From a bacterium (lineage in GTDB: Bacteria; Patescibacteriota; Minisyncoccia; UBA6257; GWB1-50-10), in assembly GCA_021791135.1 (NCBI GenBank), contig JAJYXD010000058.1, positions 1-7,604 on the forward strand: 7,604 bases of DNA. Reading direction: 5' to 3'. Both the position numbers and the translations under genes were made by a program. Below are positions 1-6,023 of this stretch, one piece after another. A model generated the notes under the pieces. That model was not told the DNA's origin. It searched no databases and saw nothing but the letters and a program-made list of their open reading frames with translations. Numbering within the stretch: the stretch's first letter is position 1; the number at the start of each line of letters is the position of its first letter.

Positions 1-590
1 GGGATGTGGTGAGCCGACATCGAGGTGCCGAGCGGAGTCGTCGCTAGGGACGCTCGGACTCCACCAGCCTGTTATCCCCGGAGTAACTTTTATCCGTTAT
101 CTCCTACCTTTCTATAAAGAATAGTCGGGTCGCTAAGCTCTGCTTTCGCACCTGCGCGACTTGTAAGTCTTGCAGTTAAGCCGGCTTGTGCCTTTACACG
201 TCCAGCGCGATTTCCATCCGCGCTAAGCCGACCTTGATAGGCCCCTCCGTTACCTTTTGGGAGGGTTCCGCCCCAGAAAAACTGCCCGTCAGACACTGTC
301 CCCTTTCGTTTTTGCCGCAAAGGTTAGAAAGTAATCAAACAGAGATGGGTGTTTCATTGTCGGATCCAGTCCGGCCGAAACCGAACCTTCAAATCCTCCC
401 CACTACGCTACGCACTGAACAATTACTGTCAATATCAAACTACAGTAAAGCTTCCGGGGTCTTTTCGTCTTACTGCCAGTAACCCGCGTCTTCACGGGTA
501 TCGCATTTTCATCGGGCTCTTCGTTGAGACAGTTCTCCGGTCGTTACGCCATTCATGCGCTCCGGAACTTACCCGGAAAGGAATTGCGCT

Positions 591-1041
591 CAATTACGTT
601 ATCACTCCGAATGGCTCGGAGGTCCTTCATGTCGCCATGAAGATCGGACTATATCTTCCCGCTTCAGCGGCGGGTTCGGCATATAGTCTCTGAGGATTCG
701 AGAAATCGTGATTTCTTTTTTCTGTTCATCTTCTCCGCCATACGCGCAATCGCACGCATACCGGACTCTGAACGATGAACTTGCTGCTTTTTCTCTGAGA
801 TCACGAAGGGAACGTATCAGGAAATACTTGCCATCCTGATTTGTTTGTCGCGTTCCGTATGAAACTCACTGAAAAGCATCCTTCTCCATCCGTGAATCCT
901 ACGATCCACGATTCGATACCTCGTCTTTCCTGCTGATTTGCTGCACTCATGCGATTTTCACTATGGAATAATTATACCATAGTACGTTGAGATACTCAGC
1001 GGTTCCAGCATATAGCCGAATTTTACAAAGGCAGGCATTCC
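591..1041 (-). mobile_element. Group I self-splicing intron in 23S rRNA (site about L1925)
   Basis: A 451-nt insertion splits a near-invariant stretch: the 5' exon ends CCAAAGGU (T at 1042) and the 3' exon resumes AGCGCAATTCC (from 590). Removing it restores the normal GGTAGC context. The boundaries obey group I rules: the 5' exon ends in U and the intron ends in G (591). The internal guide sequence GCCUUUG (1026-1032) pairs with exon CAAAGGU, giving the expected U-G wobble at the splice site (P1). The core is textbook: P7 5' strand with ACUAUAU (681-687), P8 hairpin (658-674), and the 3' P7 strand AAGAUAUAGUCC (646-657), then a P9-like hairpin (605-621). The position matches, from memory of E. 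coli numbering, the L1925 site where the Physarum I-PpoI intron sits, two bases from the I-CeuI intron site. All catalytic elements seen look intact, so splicing is probably active even though its endonuclease is dead. Confidence 0.93.
664..950 (-). pseudogene. Degenerate LAGLIDADG homing endonuclease inside the intron
   Basis: The frame opened by ATG at 950 reads 49 codons to a TGA at 801-803 and contains SWIVGFTDGEGCFSVSF followed by SGWQVFP, the typical first LAGLIDADG motif and following strand of intron-encoded rRNA endonucleases. Homology continues in another frame: from 807 the codons read FVISEKKQQ, then GMRAIARMAEKMNRKKKSRF and LESSETI, ending at a TGA (664-666). The last part is the usual C-terminal tail of this family, which overlaps the ribozyme P7. 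Compared with usual family members of about 150-180 residues, the central region with the strands and helices after the first motif (roughly 80 residues) is missing. A frameshift plus an internal deletion therefore inactivates it. The frame and stops are seen directly; the family assignment rests on motif recognition. Confidence 0.85.
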
Positions 1042-1097
1042 ACCTTTGGACCGTTATAGTTACGGCCGACATTGACGAGGGCTTCGGACAGTGAGCC

Positions 1098-1200
1098 CAT
1101 CCTCCGCAATTTGCAAGCAAATTGCTACGGAGGGCAAGCACTCCATATTATTAGAGCCTTGCCGTTCCGAAGCACTTTGTAAACAAAGTGCGAAGGACGG
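1098..1200 (-). other. Expanded 23S helix 68 made of three consecutive hairpins
   Basis: Between the conserved GTTAACC side (about 1210) and GGGCTTCG side (about 1079) of H68, this gene has roughly 90 nt more than E. coli. The extra sequence folds as three hairpins in + coordinates. Hairpin A is 1101-1133 (CCTCCG/CGGAGG plus CAATTTGC/GCAAATTG with a 3-nt CTA bulge). The middle hairpin pairs GGCAAG 1133-1138 with CTTGCC 1158-1163. Hairpin B is 1162-1200 (GCACTTTG/CAAAGTGC, loop TAAA, with outer CCG and TCC pairings). The hairpins share bases at their borders (1133 and 1162-1163). H68 lies on the subunit-interface side, where large expansions are unusual in bacteria. It may be retained or may be an excised intervening sequence; the DNA alone does not decide. 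Confidence 0.75.
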
Positions 1201-1314
1201 ACCCCCATCGTTAACCTTCTCGCATCGGTCAGGCGTCACCCCCTATACATCCTCTTACGAGTTCGCAGGGAGCTGTGTCTTTGGTAAACAGTCGCCAGAG
1301 ATACTTTAGCTGCG

Positions 1315-1415
1315 CCCCCCACCACTTCTACGATAAGCACGAGTTTACTCACTGTATCTGCCACGAAGACAGAACAGAAAATAAATCCCATGTTTCCAGT
1401 AAAAGTGGTGGGGGG
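1315..1415 (-). other. Expanded 23S helix 63 closed by a perfect 13-bp stem
   Basis: CCCCCCACCACTT (1315-1327) pairs without mismatch with AAGTGGTGGGGGG (1403-1415), enclosing 75 nt with smaller possible pairings (for example CTGT and ACAG). It sits between the GGGATAAGCC side and the GGCGACTGTTTACC side, which are conserved flanks of the variable H63 in domain IV. H63 is a known length-variable helix of bacterial 23S rRNA. No splice-site or intron-core motif is seen here, so it is an expansion segment rather than a second intron. Confidence 0.7.
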
Positions 1416-2728
1416 AAGGCTTATCCCGAAGTTACGCCTAGCTTTTTTGCCGAGTTCCTTAACGAAGACTCACCCGTTCCCCTGAGGCTACTCGCCTCAT
1501 CCACCTGTGGCGGTTTACGGTACGATTTCCACTTCCCTAACCTTAGAGGTTTTTCTCGGAGATGCGCTCACCGGACTTCCCCAGCCAAAAGACTGAAGTC
1601 GCCTCTACCCTGAAGTTCGTCCCTTGCGGGACCGAGACCCGGATTTGCCTGGATCTCACTTTCGGTCAAGAACACCAAACCATTAAGATGATTCGATTAC
1701 TGCATCCCGTCACCCCATCGAAAGAAATGGAAGGGCTGGAATATTAACCAGCTACCCATCAGCTGCGGTTTTCACCATTGCCTAAGGATCGCCTAACCCT
1801 CCGCCGATATTCGTTGCGGAGGAAACCTTGGATTTGCGGGGAGCCGATTTTTCATCGGCTTTGTGATTACTCATGCCAACATTCTCTCTTCCTTGCGCTC
1901 CACAGGCCCTCACGGGTCCTGCTTCAGTGCACAAGAAATGCTCTCCTACCACTTATCTGCCCGAAGGCAAATAAATCCGCGTCTTCGGTACTGTGCTTGA
2001 GCCCCGATAAATTTTCGGCGCCACTGTCCTCGAATAGTGAGTTGTTACACACTCTTTAAAGGATGGCTACCTCTGAGCCAACCTCCTACCTGTTATAGGA
2101 TAATGACTTCCTTTTACACTTAGCACAGATTTAGGGACCTTAGACGGCGATCTGGGCTCTTCCCCTCGCGACCACGGAGCTTAGCCCCCGCAGTCTGACT
2201 CTTATGTTTTGGCTCTCTGGTATTCGGAGTTTGATTGAGAACCCGAGCTTTCGCCCTTTGATTTTCATCCAGTGCTCTACCCCCAAAGAGTAACACATAA
2301 GGCTAGTCCTAAAACTATTTCGGAGAGAACCAGCTATTACCAAACTCGATTAGCTTTTCACTCCTTACCCCAGCTCGTCCGATGATATTGCACGGTCAAC
2401 CGGTGCGGGCCTCCCTCCGTATTTCTACAGAGTTCACCCTGGCCAAGGTAAGCTCGTCTGGTTTCGGGTCTTACACGTACTGCTAACTACCCAAACGTGC
2501 AGGGCACAATTGCTTGCGCGTTGCACGTTGAGGAAGTAACGCTCTATTCAAACTCGCTTTCGCTGCGCCTCCTCCGCTCATGGCGGATTAGACTTTGCAA
2601 CACATGTAAACTCGTTGGCTCATTCTTCAATAGGCACCGTGTCACTCCGCGTGCTTGCGCACGCTTAGAGCCCCACGTCCTTGTAAGTAGATGGTTTCAG
2701 GTACTATTTCACCGCCCTAACCGGGCTG

Positions 2729-2765
<37 letters not shown>

Positions 2766-3298
2766 ATCACGTAATGTATTTAGCCTTAGGAGATAGTCCT
2801 CCCGGATTCCTTCAAGGTCATCTTCCCTCGAAGTACTCAAGAATAAAAAACAAGAAGTTCATTCGCTTTCGCCTACGAGGCTATCACTCGCTATGGCTCC
2901 GCTTTCCAGCGGATTCGGCTAACAAATGAGTTTTTGACTCCTCCCTCGAGTTCAAAGCTTTTCAAACTCGAAGATGTTCTCTATCTTACAACCCTCATTC
3001 CTTGATCTTGCGACCAAGAAAAAAGTTTAGGCTCTTCCCGTTTCGCTCGCCGCTACTCGGGGAATAAACAATTTGTTCTCTTTTCCTCCGGCTACTGAGA
3101 TGTTTCACTTCGCCGGGTACGCTCCTTGCATTGCTGCAAGGCGATTGCGGTTTACGCAATCAGGTTGCCCCATTCGGAAATTCCCGGATCACAGGTTGCT
3201 ACACACCTCCCCGAGACTTATCGCAGTTACGCTACGTCCTTCGTCGCCATTACGTGTCAAGGCATCCACCATCCACCCTTAATAAATTTACTTCAATG

Positions 3299-3355
3299 AA
3301 AATGCGTTTAAAGCATTTACTATTTCTACCTCAAAAAACTGACTTGTTTTTTGAG
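3299..3355 (-). promoter_or_regulatory. 23S upstream region: two inverted repeats and a weak promoter candidate
   Basis: A perfect 10-bp inverted repeat with a 6-nt loop (CTCAAAAAAC 3330-3339, GTTTTTTGAG 3346-3355) and a smaller one (AAATGC 3300-3305, GCATTT 3313-3318) lie between the pcm terminator and the 23S 5' end. A possible minus-strand promoter is TTGAGG (3329-3334) and TTTAAA (3307-3312) with 16-bp spacing, which would start a transcript close to the mature 5' end. The match to consensus is mediocre (4 of 6 in each box) and no better one was found. The hairpins could equally be leader or processing structures. Confidence 0.3.
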
Positions 3356-3391
3356 TTCTAGCTTTTTTCAGTTTTTAAAAATCATTCGGAC

Positions 3392-3416
3392 AATAAAAAA
3401 CCGCCATGCTTGGCGG
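3392..3416 (-). terminator. Intrinsic terminator downstream of pcm
   Basis: On the minus strand CCGCCA-AGCA-TGGCGG (3401-3416) forms a 6-bp GC-rich stem with a 4-nt loop followed directly by TTTTTTATT. It lies 113 nt after the pcm stop codon and about 100 nt before the 23S start, so it should insulate the rRNA gene from the protein-gene transcript. Confidence 0.85.
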
Positions 3417-3529
3417 ACGACCACAGAGCTTATCTCTACTACTCCTTGTGGCTCCCGCCGTAGTATTTCTCTCTGAATCCCATCGTGGTGTCCATTGTAG
3501 CAGGGTCTAAGAAAGAGTCAACCCCCCTG

Positions 3530-4153
3530 TTATTCACCGATAAGGGGCACGAAACTGAAGCCAAAATGACGTTTTTCCTCGAACTCGTCCTGCGATTTCC
3601 GTTCGAGTACGTGAATGCTTTCATCGATCGGCGCGACGATCTTTCCCCCCACCTTGAGTTGTTCTTTCCATGCTTTCGGAATCGATTGCGCTGCGGCCGC
3701 GGCGATGATCTTATCGAACGGCGCTTCTTCTTCGAATCCTTTCGATCCGTCGCCCTCGAAAAGTTGGATAACTCCTTGAGGAACCGCTTCCATGGAAGTA
3801 ATATTTTTTTCCGCAAACTGCTTGAGTTCGGGAATGCGCTCGATACCGAACACTTTTCCCTCCGCACCGACGCAGTATGCGAGAAGCGCCGTCTGCCATC
3901 CGGATCCGGAGCCGACGTCGAGAATTTTTTCTCCCGGCTGCGGCTGAAGCAGTTCAAGCATGAAGGCGACCGTGAGCGGTTGCGAAATCGTCTGGCCGAA
4001 TCCGATCGGCAGCGGATAATTCGCGTAGGTGAATTGCTTTTGATCTTCCGGCACGAACTGCGCGCGATCGACTGCCTTGAATGCATCGATAATAAGCTGC
4101 GTCTTCAGATAGCCGTCCTTAATGAGTTGTTTGATGAGTGTCTCGTTTGTCAT
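3530..4153 (-). CDS. pcm: Protein-L-isoaspartate O-methyltransferase
   Basis: The 207-aa product transfers a methyl group from S-adenosylmethionine to abnormal L-isoaspartyl residues, the first step in repairing aged proteins, in the cytoplasm. It has the expected length for bacterial Pcm. Seen in the sequence: the GQTISQP substrate-side motif (53-59), SAM motif I ILDVGSGSGW (77-86), an acidic residue of motif post-I in GIERIPEL (E105), EGDGSKG (133-139), the post-II stretch IIAAAAAQSIP (149-159) and a C-terminal FVPLIG. Many homologues carry a TA-AP-type post-II motif; here it is an alanine run, a mild deviation. ATG at 4153 gives a complete N-terminus; GGAAG about 9 nt upstream is a weak ribosome binding site. 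It lies 47 nt after a truncated minus-strand gene and may be read from upstream, as no clear promoter was found. A 239-codon plus-strand open frame over the same DNA is only a shadow. Confidence 0.95.
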   Translation of the reverse strand: MTNETLIKQLIKDGYLKTQLIIDAFKAVDRAQFVPEDQKQFTYANYPLPIGFGQTISQPLTVAFMLELLQPQPGEKILDVGSGSGWQTALLAYCVGAEGKVFGIERIPELKQFAEKNITSMEAVPQGVIQLFEGDGSKGFEEEAPFDKIIAAAAAQSIPKAWKEQLKVGGKIVAPIDESIHVLERKSQDEFEEKRHFGFSFVPLIGE

Positions 4154-4200
4154 TGTGGAGCTTCCGAAATAAAAATTTTGCTAGATTCCATTTTTCTGCT

Positions 4201-4494
4201 CTAAAGATTTTTTCCTCCCTCCCACGCGGGGAAATCTGACAGTCCCGGGTAGGCGGGATAAATTTCCCGAGCGAGATATATAAGTTCTTCGTTACTGGCC
4301 CCTTCTCGCAAAAGCCCATTCTTTATGAAAAACTTCCTAACTTGCACGTCTGGGGAGATATCTATCGACGAATAATCTTTCAGTAGTTGCGGGTCAGGTT
4401 TTTCAGATAATTTTTTTCTACCAACTCTTATTAAATGGCCAATAACTTTTTTCTTTTCTTTATAGTTTTCCATTATGAAAGATGTTAGAACCAT
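4201..4494 (-). pseudogene. Truncated gene resembling the C-terminus of a HhH-GPD-like protein
   Basis: This frame gives 97 aa from ATG at 4494 (an in-frame ATG at 4473 is an alternative). The stretch YSSIDISPDVQVRKFFIKNG followed by REGASNEELIYLAREIYPAYPG and LSDFPAW resembles the part of HhH-GPD (endonuclease III-like) proteins after the helix-hairpin-helix, where a conserved D-x-H-V-R is expected; here it reads D-V-Q-V-R. The frame stays open upstream (QTLATIMVLTSF would fit the end of the HhH helix) but runs into the 3' end of tRNA-Trp. The N-terminal half with the helix-hairpin-helix and catalytic lysine is therefore absent. The C-terminal WC and iron-sulfur cysteines of related proteins are also missing; the end is FPAWEGGKNL. 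No ribosome binding site is evident. It is either a remnant or a small protein of unknown function. The family call comes from motif memory only. Confidence 0.42.
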
Positions 4495-4512
4495 TATTGT
4501 AGCCAGCGTTTG

Positions 4513-4583
4513 CGGGGGCACTAGGGATCGAACCCAGAACAACTCTTTTGGAGAGAGTCGTGATACCATTTCACCATGCCCCC
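4513..4583 (-). tRNA. tRNA-Trp (anticodon CCA)
   Basis: The minus strand folds as a complete cloverleaf: acceptor GGGGGCA (4577-4583) with TGCCCCC (4514-4520), D stem GTGA/TCAC, anticodon stem ACTCT/AGAGT with loop CTCCAAA giving anticodon CCA, T stem CTGGG/CCTAG with loop TTCGATC, and discriminator G at 4513, as expected for tryptophan tRNA. The 3' CCA is not encoded (next bases CAA) and must be added. A protein frame starting inside this gene at 4569 is not credible there. Confidence 0.95.
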
Positions 4584-4612
4584 TACATCAAATTACTTAA
4601 AATAATTTGGTC

Positions 4613-4643
4613 GGGCGATCGCGCGAGTAGCGCGATTTAGCCC
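4613..4643. repeat. Bulged hairpin between tRNA-Trp and the rpmG remnant
   Basis: GGGC (4613-4616) pairs with GCCC (4640-4643) and ATCGCGC (4618-4624) with GCGCGAT (4630-4636), loop GAGTA, with a 1-nt bulge on one side and TTA on the other. There is no U-tract. It sits just upstream of tRNA-Trp on the minus strand. Its layout (outer stem, asymmetric bulge, inner stem) recalls hairpin A in H68 and the arms of the element at 5159-5242. Confidence 0.55.
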
Positions 4644-4651
4644 AACTTCAG

Positions 4652-4690
4652 TATAAAACAGAAAATCCGAGCACGAAAGCTCGGATTTTC
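4652..4690 (-). terminator. Intrinsic terminator after the rpmG region
   Basis: A perfect 12-bp inverted repeat GAAAATCCGAGC (4661-4672) and GCTCGGATTTTC (4679-4690) with a 6-nt loop. Read on the minus strand the stem ends in ATTTTC followed by TGTTTTAT. This gives a strong stem with a U-rich tail downstream of rpmG and its duplicated end. The flanking A/T runs would also allow weak activity on the other strand. Confidence 0.75.
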
Positions 4691-4705
4691 ACTACGCAAA
4701 AGAGC

Positions 4706-4750
4706 TTATTTTTTACTTTCTTTATGAATGGTGTGCTTCTTGCACCAATT
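4706..4750 (-). pseudogene. Duplicated 3' end of rpmG (L33), decayed
   Basis: Read on the minus strand, 4750 down to 4706 encodes NWCKKHTIHKESKK and a TAA stop. Thirteen of the 14 residues match the C-terminus of the intact rpmG just upstream (SWCKKHTIHKESKK). At the DNA level the two ends align over about 45 bases with scattered, mostly synonymous differences. Upstream of this block the frame stays open but no longer resembles L33 (it reads KCERR), and the first zinc-ribbon pair is absent. The 103 nt between the copies (4751-4853) hold an inverted repeat GGAACCC 4812-4818 with GGGTTCC 4844-4850 and nothing recognisable as a gene. It is best read as the residue of a tandem duplication or of recombination at the rpmG 3' end. 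Confidence 0.75.
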
Positions 4751-4853
4751 GCGTCGCTCGCATTTGCTCGCTCCTTCACAACCCTCGGTTTTGAATAATT
4801 TCCTACACGGGGGAACCCTACCGCTTTCCCCCGACCCCCTTTCGGGTTCCTAA

Positions 4854-5024
4854 TTATTTTTTACTCTCCTTGTGAATTGTGTGTTTTTTACACCAGGAAC
4901 AATACCGCTTGTATTCAAGCTTCCGTTCCACCGTCTTGCGGTTCTTGTGCGTCGTGTAATTTACGTGCTTACAATCCGCACACCGTAATTGTATGATGTT
5001 GTCGCTGAATTTTCCCTGAGCCAT
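4854..5024 (-). CDS. rpmG: 50S ribosomal protein L33
   Basis: The 56-aa product has the length and pattern of bacterial L33, a small protein of the large subunit near the E site. It carries a zinc ribbon: CADC (residues 15-18) and CSWC (42-45). The core VNYTTHKNRKTVERKLEYKR and the basic tail KKHTIHKESKK are family hallmarks. This is the zinc-binding (C+) form of L33. ATG at 5024 is the only sensible start. A promoter lies immediately upstream and the predicted transcript has a leader of only about 8 nt, with no Shine-Dalgarno sequence. The gene sits between tRNA-Thr(GGU) and a decayed copy of its own 3' end. It was too short for routine ORF cut-offs but is clear by eye. Confidence 0.96.
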   Translation of the reverse strand: MAQGKFSDNIIQLRCADCKHVNYTTHKNRKTVERKLEYKRYCSWCKKHTIHKESKK

Positions 5025-5038
5025 AAATTAACTTCGCT

Positions 5039-5067
5039 ACTATACACGAATATTGCCGACAAGGCAA
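5039..5067 (-). promoter_or_regulatory. Promoter of rpmG
   Basis: On the minus strand TTGCCT (5062-5067) and TATAGT (5039-5044) are separated by exactly 17 bp, matching TTGACA and TATAAT in 4 and 5 of 6 positions. The start of transcription would fall near 5032, about 8 nt before the rpmG ATG. It lies between the tRNA-Thr 3' end and rpmG. Confidence 0.6.
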
Positions 5068-5077
5068 ATAAACCTTG

Positions 5078-5150
5078 AGCCGAGACCGGGGATTGAACCC
5101 GGGACCTCATCCTTACCATGGATGCGCTCTACCAGCTGAGCTATCTCGGC
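5078..5150 (-). tRNA. tRNA-Thr (anticodon GGU)
   Basis: Complete cloverleaf on the minus strand: acceptor GCCGAGA (5144-5150) with TCTCGGC (5079-5085), D arm GCTC-AGCTGGTA-GAGC, anticodon stem CATCC/GGATG with loop ATGGTAA (anticodon GGT), T stem CCGGG/CCCGG with loop TTCAATC, and discriminator T at 5078. CCA is not encoded. It precedes rpmG, an association of tRNA-Thr with translation genes seen in many bacteria. Confidence 0.96.
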
Positions 5151-5158
5151 GAGTTGCT

Positions 5159-5242
5159 CCCTGCCCCGCACCGAGCTTTGCTCCGGTGCGTGGGTACCAG
5201 CTAACCCCGATAGCAGAAACTTTGTTTCGCTACGGGGCAGGG
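5159..5242. repeat. 84-nt cloverleaf-like structured element of unknown function
   Basis: A perfect 9-bp outer stem CCCTGCCCC (5159-5167) with GGGGCAGGG (5234-5242) encloses three hairpins. Arm 1 is 5168-5189 (GCACC/GGTGC then GAGC/GCTC, 1-nt bulge, loop TTT). Arm 2 is 5192-5207 (GGGT/ACCC, weak). Arm 3 is 5211-5232 (TAGC/GCTA then GAAAC/GTTTC, 1-nt bulge, loop TTT). The shape is a four-way junction. It lies between the stop of the HTH/LAGLIDADG-like gene (10 nt away) and tRNA-Thr (8 nt away), so on the minus strand it would be part of the transcript before the tRNA. It has no tRNA consensus bases, no U-tract and no resemblance to a known riboswitch that I recognise. It may be a terminator, processing structure, small RNA or palindromic mobile repeat. 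Confidence 0.6.
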
Positions 5243-5252
5243 CTACATTGGC

Positions 5253-6017
5253 TTAGTCACCACTATATCCGAATGCTTTCAATTTTTCCGCAATGACTCC
5301 TCTCAGTTTCTTATTATTGAAGTAAACTGTCAACACGCCATACTTCATCTTTCTCCGATAGGTACCCGCTCCCCGCGAAGGGGTTACTACCACTTTTTGG
5401 AACTGAGACTTGTTTACATCAAGCTCTTTCATCCAGAAACGAAGTACTTCATCCGGATTCGTATCGTTAAAAATCTGAAGCCCGAAATGAATCTTCAAAT
5501 TATCAACTTCAAAAAACCTCTTCAAAAATTTAACAAATGTCTTTATGAGGGCAGGGTCGGTGTTTCCTAGTCGAATTGAATTTTTATCCATTTTTGTACC
5601 CTCTCCCCAAAAAAGCCCAAGCCCCATACCCATGAGTTGGGCTTCAGACATAGTACCCGGCTCATGTATCTGGAAGGGATCTCCTTTCCGGTTTCGATTG
5701 ATATATATTGCTTCACTCACGGTCCTCTTCTTAATCTTGTATCCTTCCATCCAATAAGAAACCTTATGGAGAGAGAATCCAGTCTTCTCGGCGACCTCTC
5801 TCATAGAATTCCCTTTTTGTAGATAAAGGTCCAAGAGCGTTTCCTTTGGAATAGGACCAAACCGAGGAACTTTTCTCTCTCTTCTCTTTCCTCTTATTAT
5901 CTTTCTTCCCAACAAAGACGCTCCTGCTCTTCCCTCCTTAAATCTGCGTTCTCTTCGCTCCCTATATTCATTGATCGTCGGGGAACGTTTTCGAAACACC
6001 ACATTACCGCTACTCAT
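5253..6017 (-). CDS. HTH protein with a LAGLIDADG-like C-terminal domain
   Basis: The 254-aa product has a very basic N-terminus (9-52, Arg/Lys-rich), a helix-turn-helix at about 57-100 (ETLLDLYLQKGNSMREVAEK, then TGFSLHKVSYWMEGY), and from 125 a stretch resembling a degenerate LAGLIDADG domain: AQLMGMGLGLFWGEGTK (126-142), then RLGNTDPALIKTFVKFLKRF and IHFGLQIFNDTNPDEVLRFW. The G-L-F-W-G-E-G motif replaces the canonical LAGLIDADG core. Free-standing proteins of this HTH plus LAGLIDADG-like plan are known in sequence but of unclear role; site-specific DNA binding, as regulator or solitary homing-type endonuclease, is inferred. ATG at 6017 follows an extended -10 promoter by 6 nt, so the mRNA is leaderless or nearly so, with no ribosome binding site. 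The gene stands alone, ending next to the cloverleaf-like element. Confidence 0.6.
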   Translation of the reverse strand: MSSGNVVFRKRSPTINEYRERRERRFKEGRAGASLLGRKIIRGKRRERKVPRFGPIPKETLLDLYLQKGNSMREVAEKTGFSLHKVSYWMEGYKIKKRTVSEAIYINRNRKGDPFQIHEPGTMSEAQLMGMGLGLFWGEGTKMDKNSIRLGNTDPALIKTFVKFLKRFFEVDNLKIHFGLQIFNDTNPDEVLRFWMKELDVNKSQFQKVVVTPSRGAGTYRRKMKYGVLTVYFNNKKLRGVIAEKLKAFGYSGD

Positions 6018-6023
6018 AGCATG

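Noticed and set aside
1098..1415. Second and third introns in 23S at H68 and H63
   Set aside because: No guide sequence, P7/P3 core or exon U/intron G signature; the extra bases lie in helix tips that vary in length, so they are expansion segments or possible excised spacers.
3293..3529. A 16S rRNA end, 16S-23S spacer or spacer tRNA upstream of 23S
   Set aside because: None of the conserved 16S 3' sequence, anti-Shine-Dalgarno or tRNA cloverleaf is present; a protein-gene terminator lies there.
3485..4204. Plus-strand 239-codon open frame opposite pcm, and the minus-strand 215-codon frame at 3439-4086
   Set aside because: The pcm frame carries full methyltransferase motifs; the others are compositional shadows without motifs.
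4495..4569. Longer N-terminus for the HhH-GPD-like fragment starting at 4569
   Set aside because: This would translate most of tRNA-Trp; the start was moved to 4494, after the tRNA.
5253..6017. Calling this gene an active homing endonuclease
   Set aside because: It is not in an intron or intein, the LAGLIDADG motif is altered, and catalytic residues cannot be confirmed by eye.
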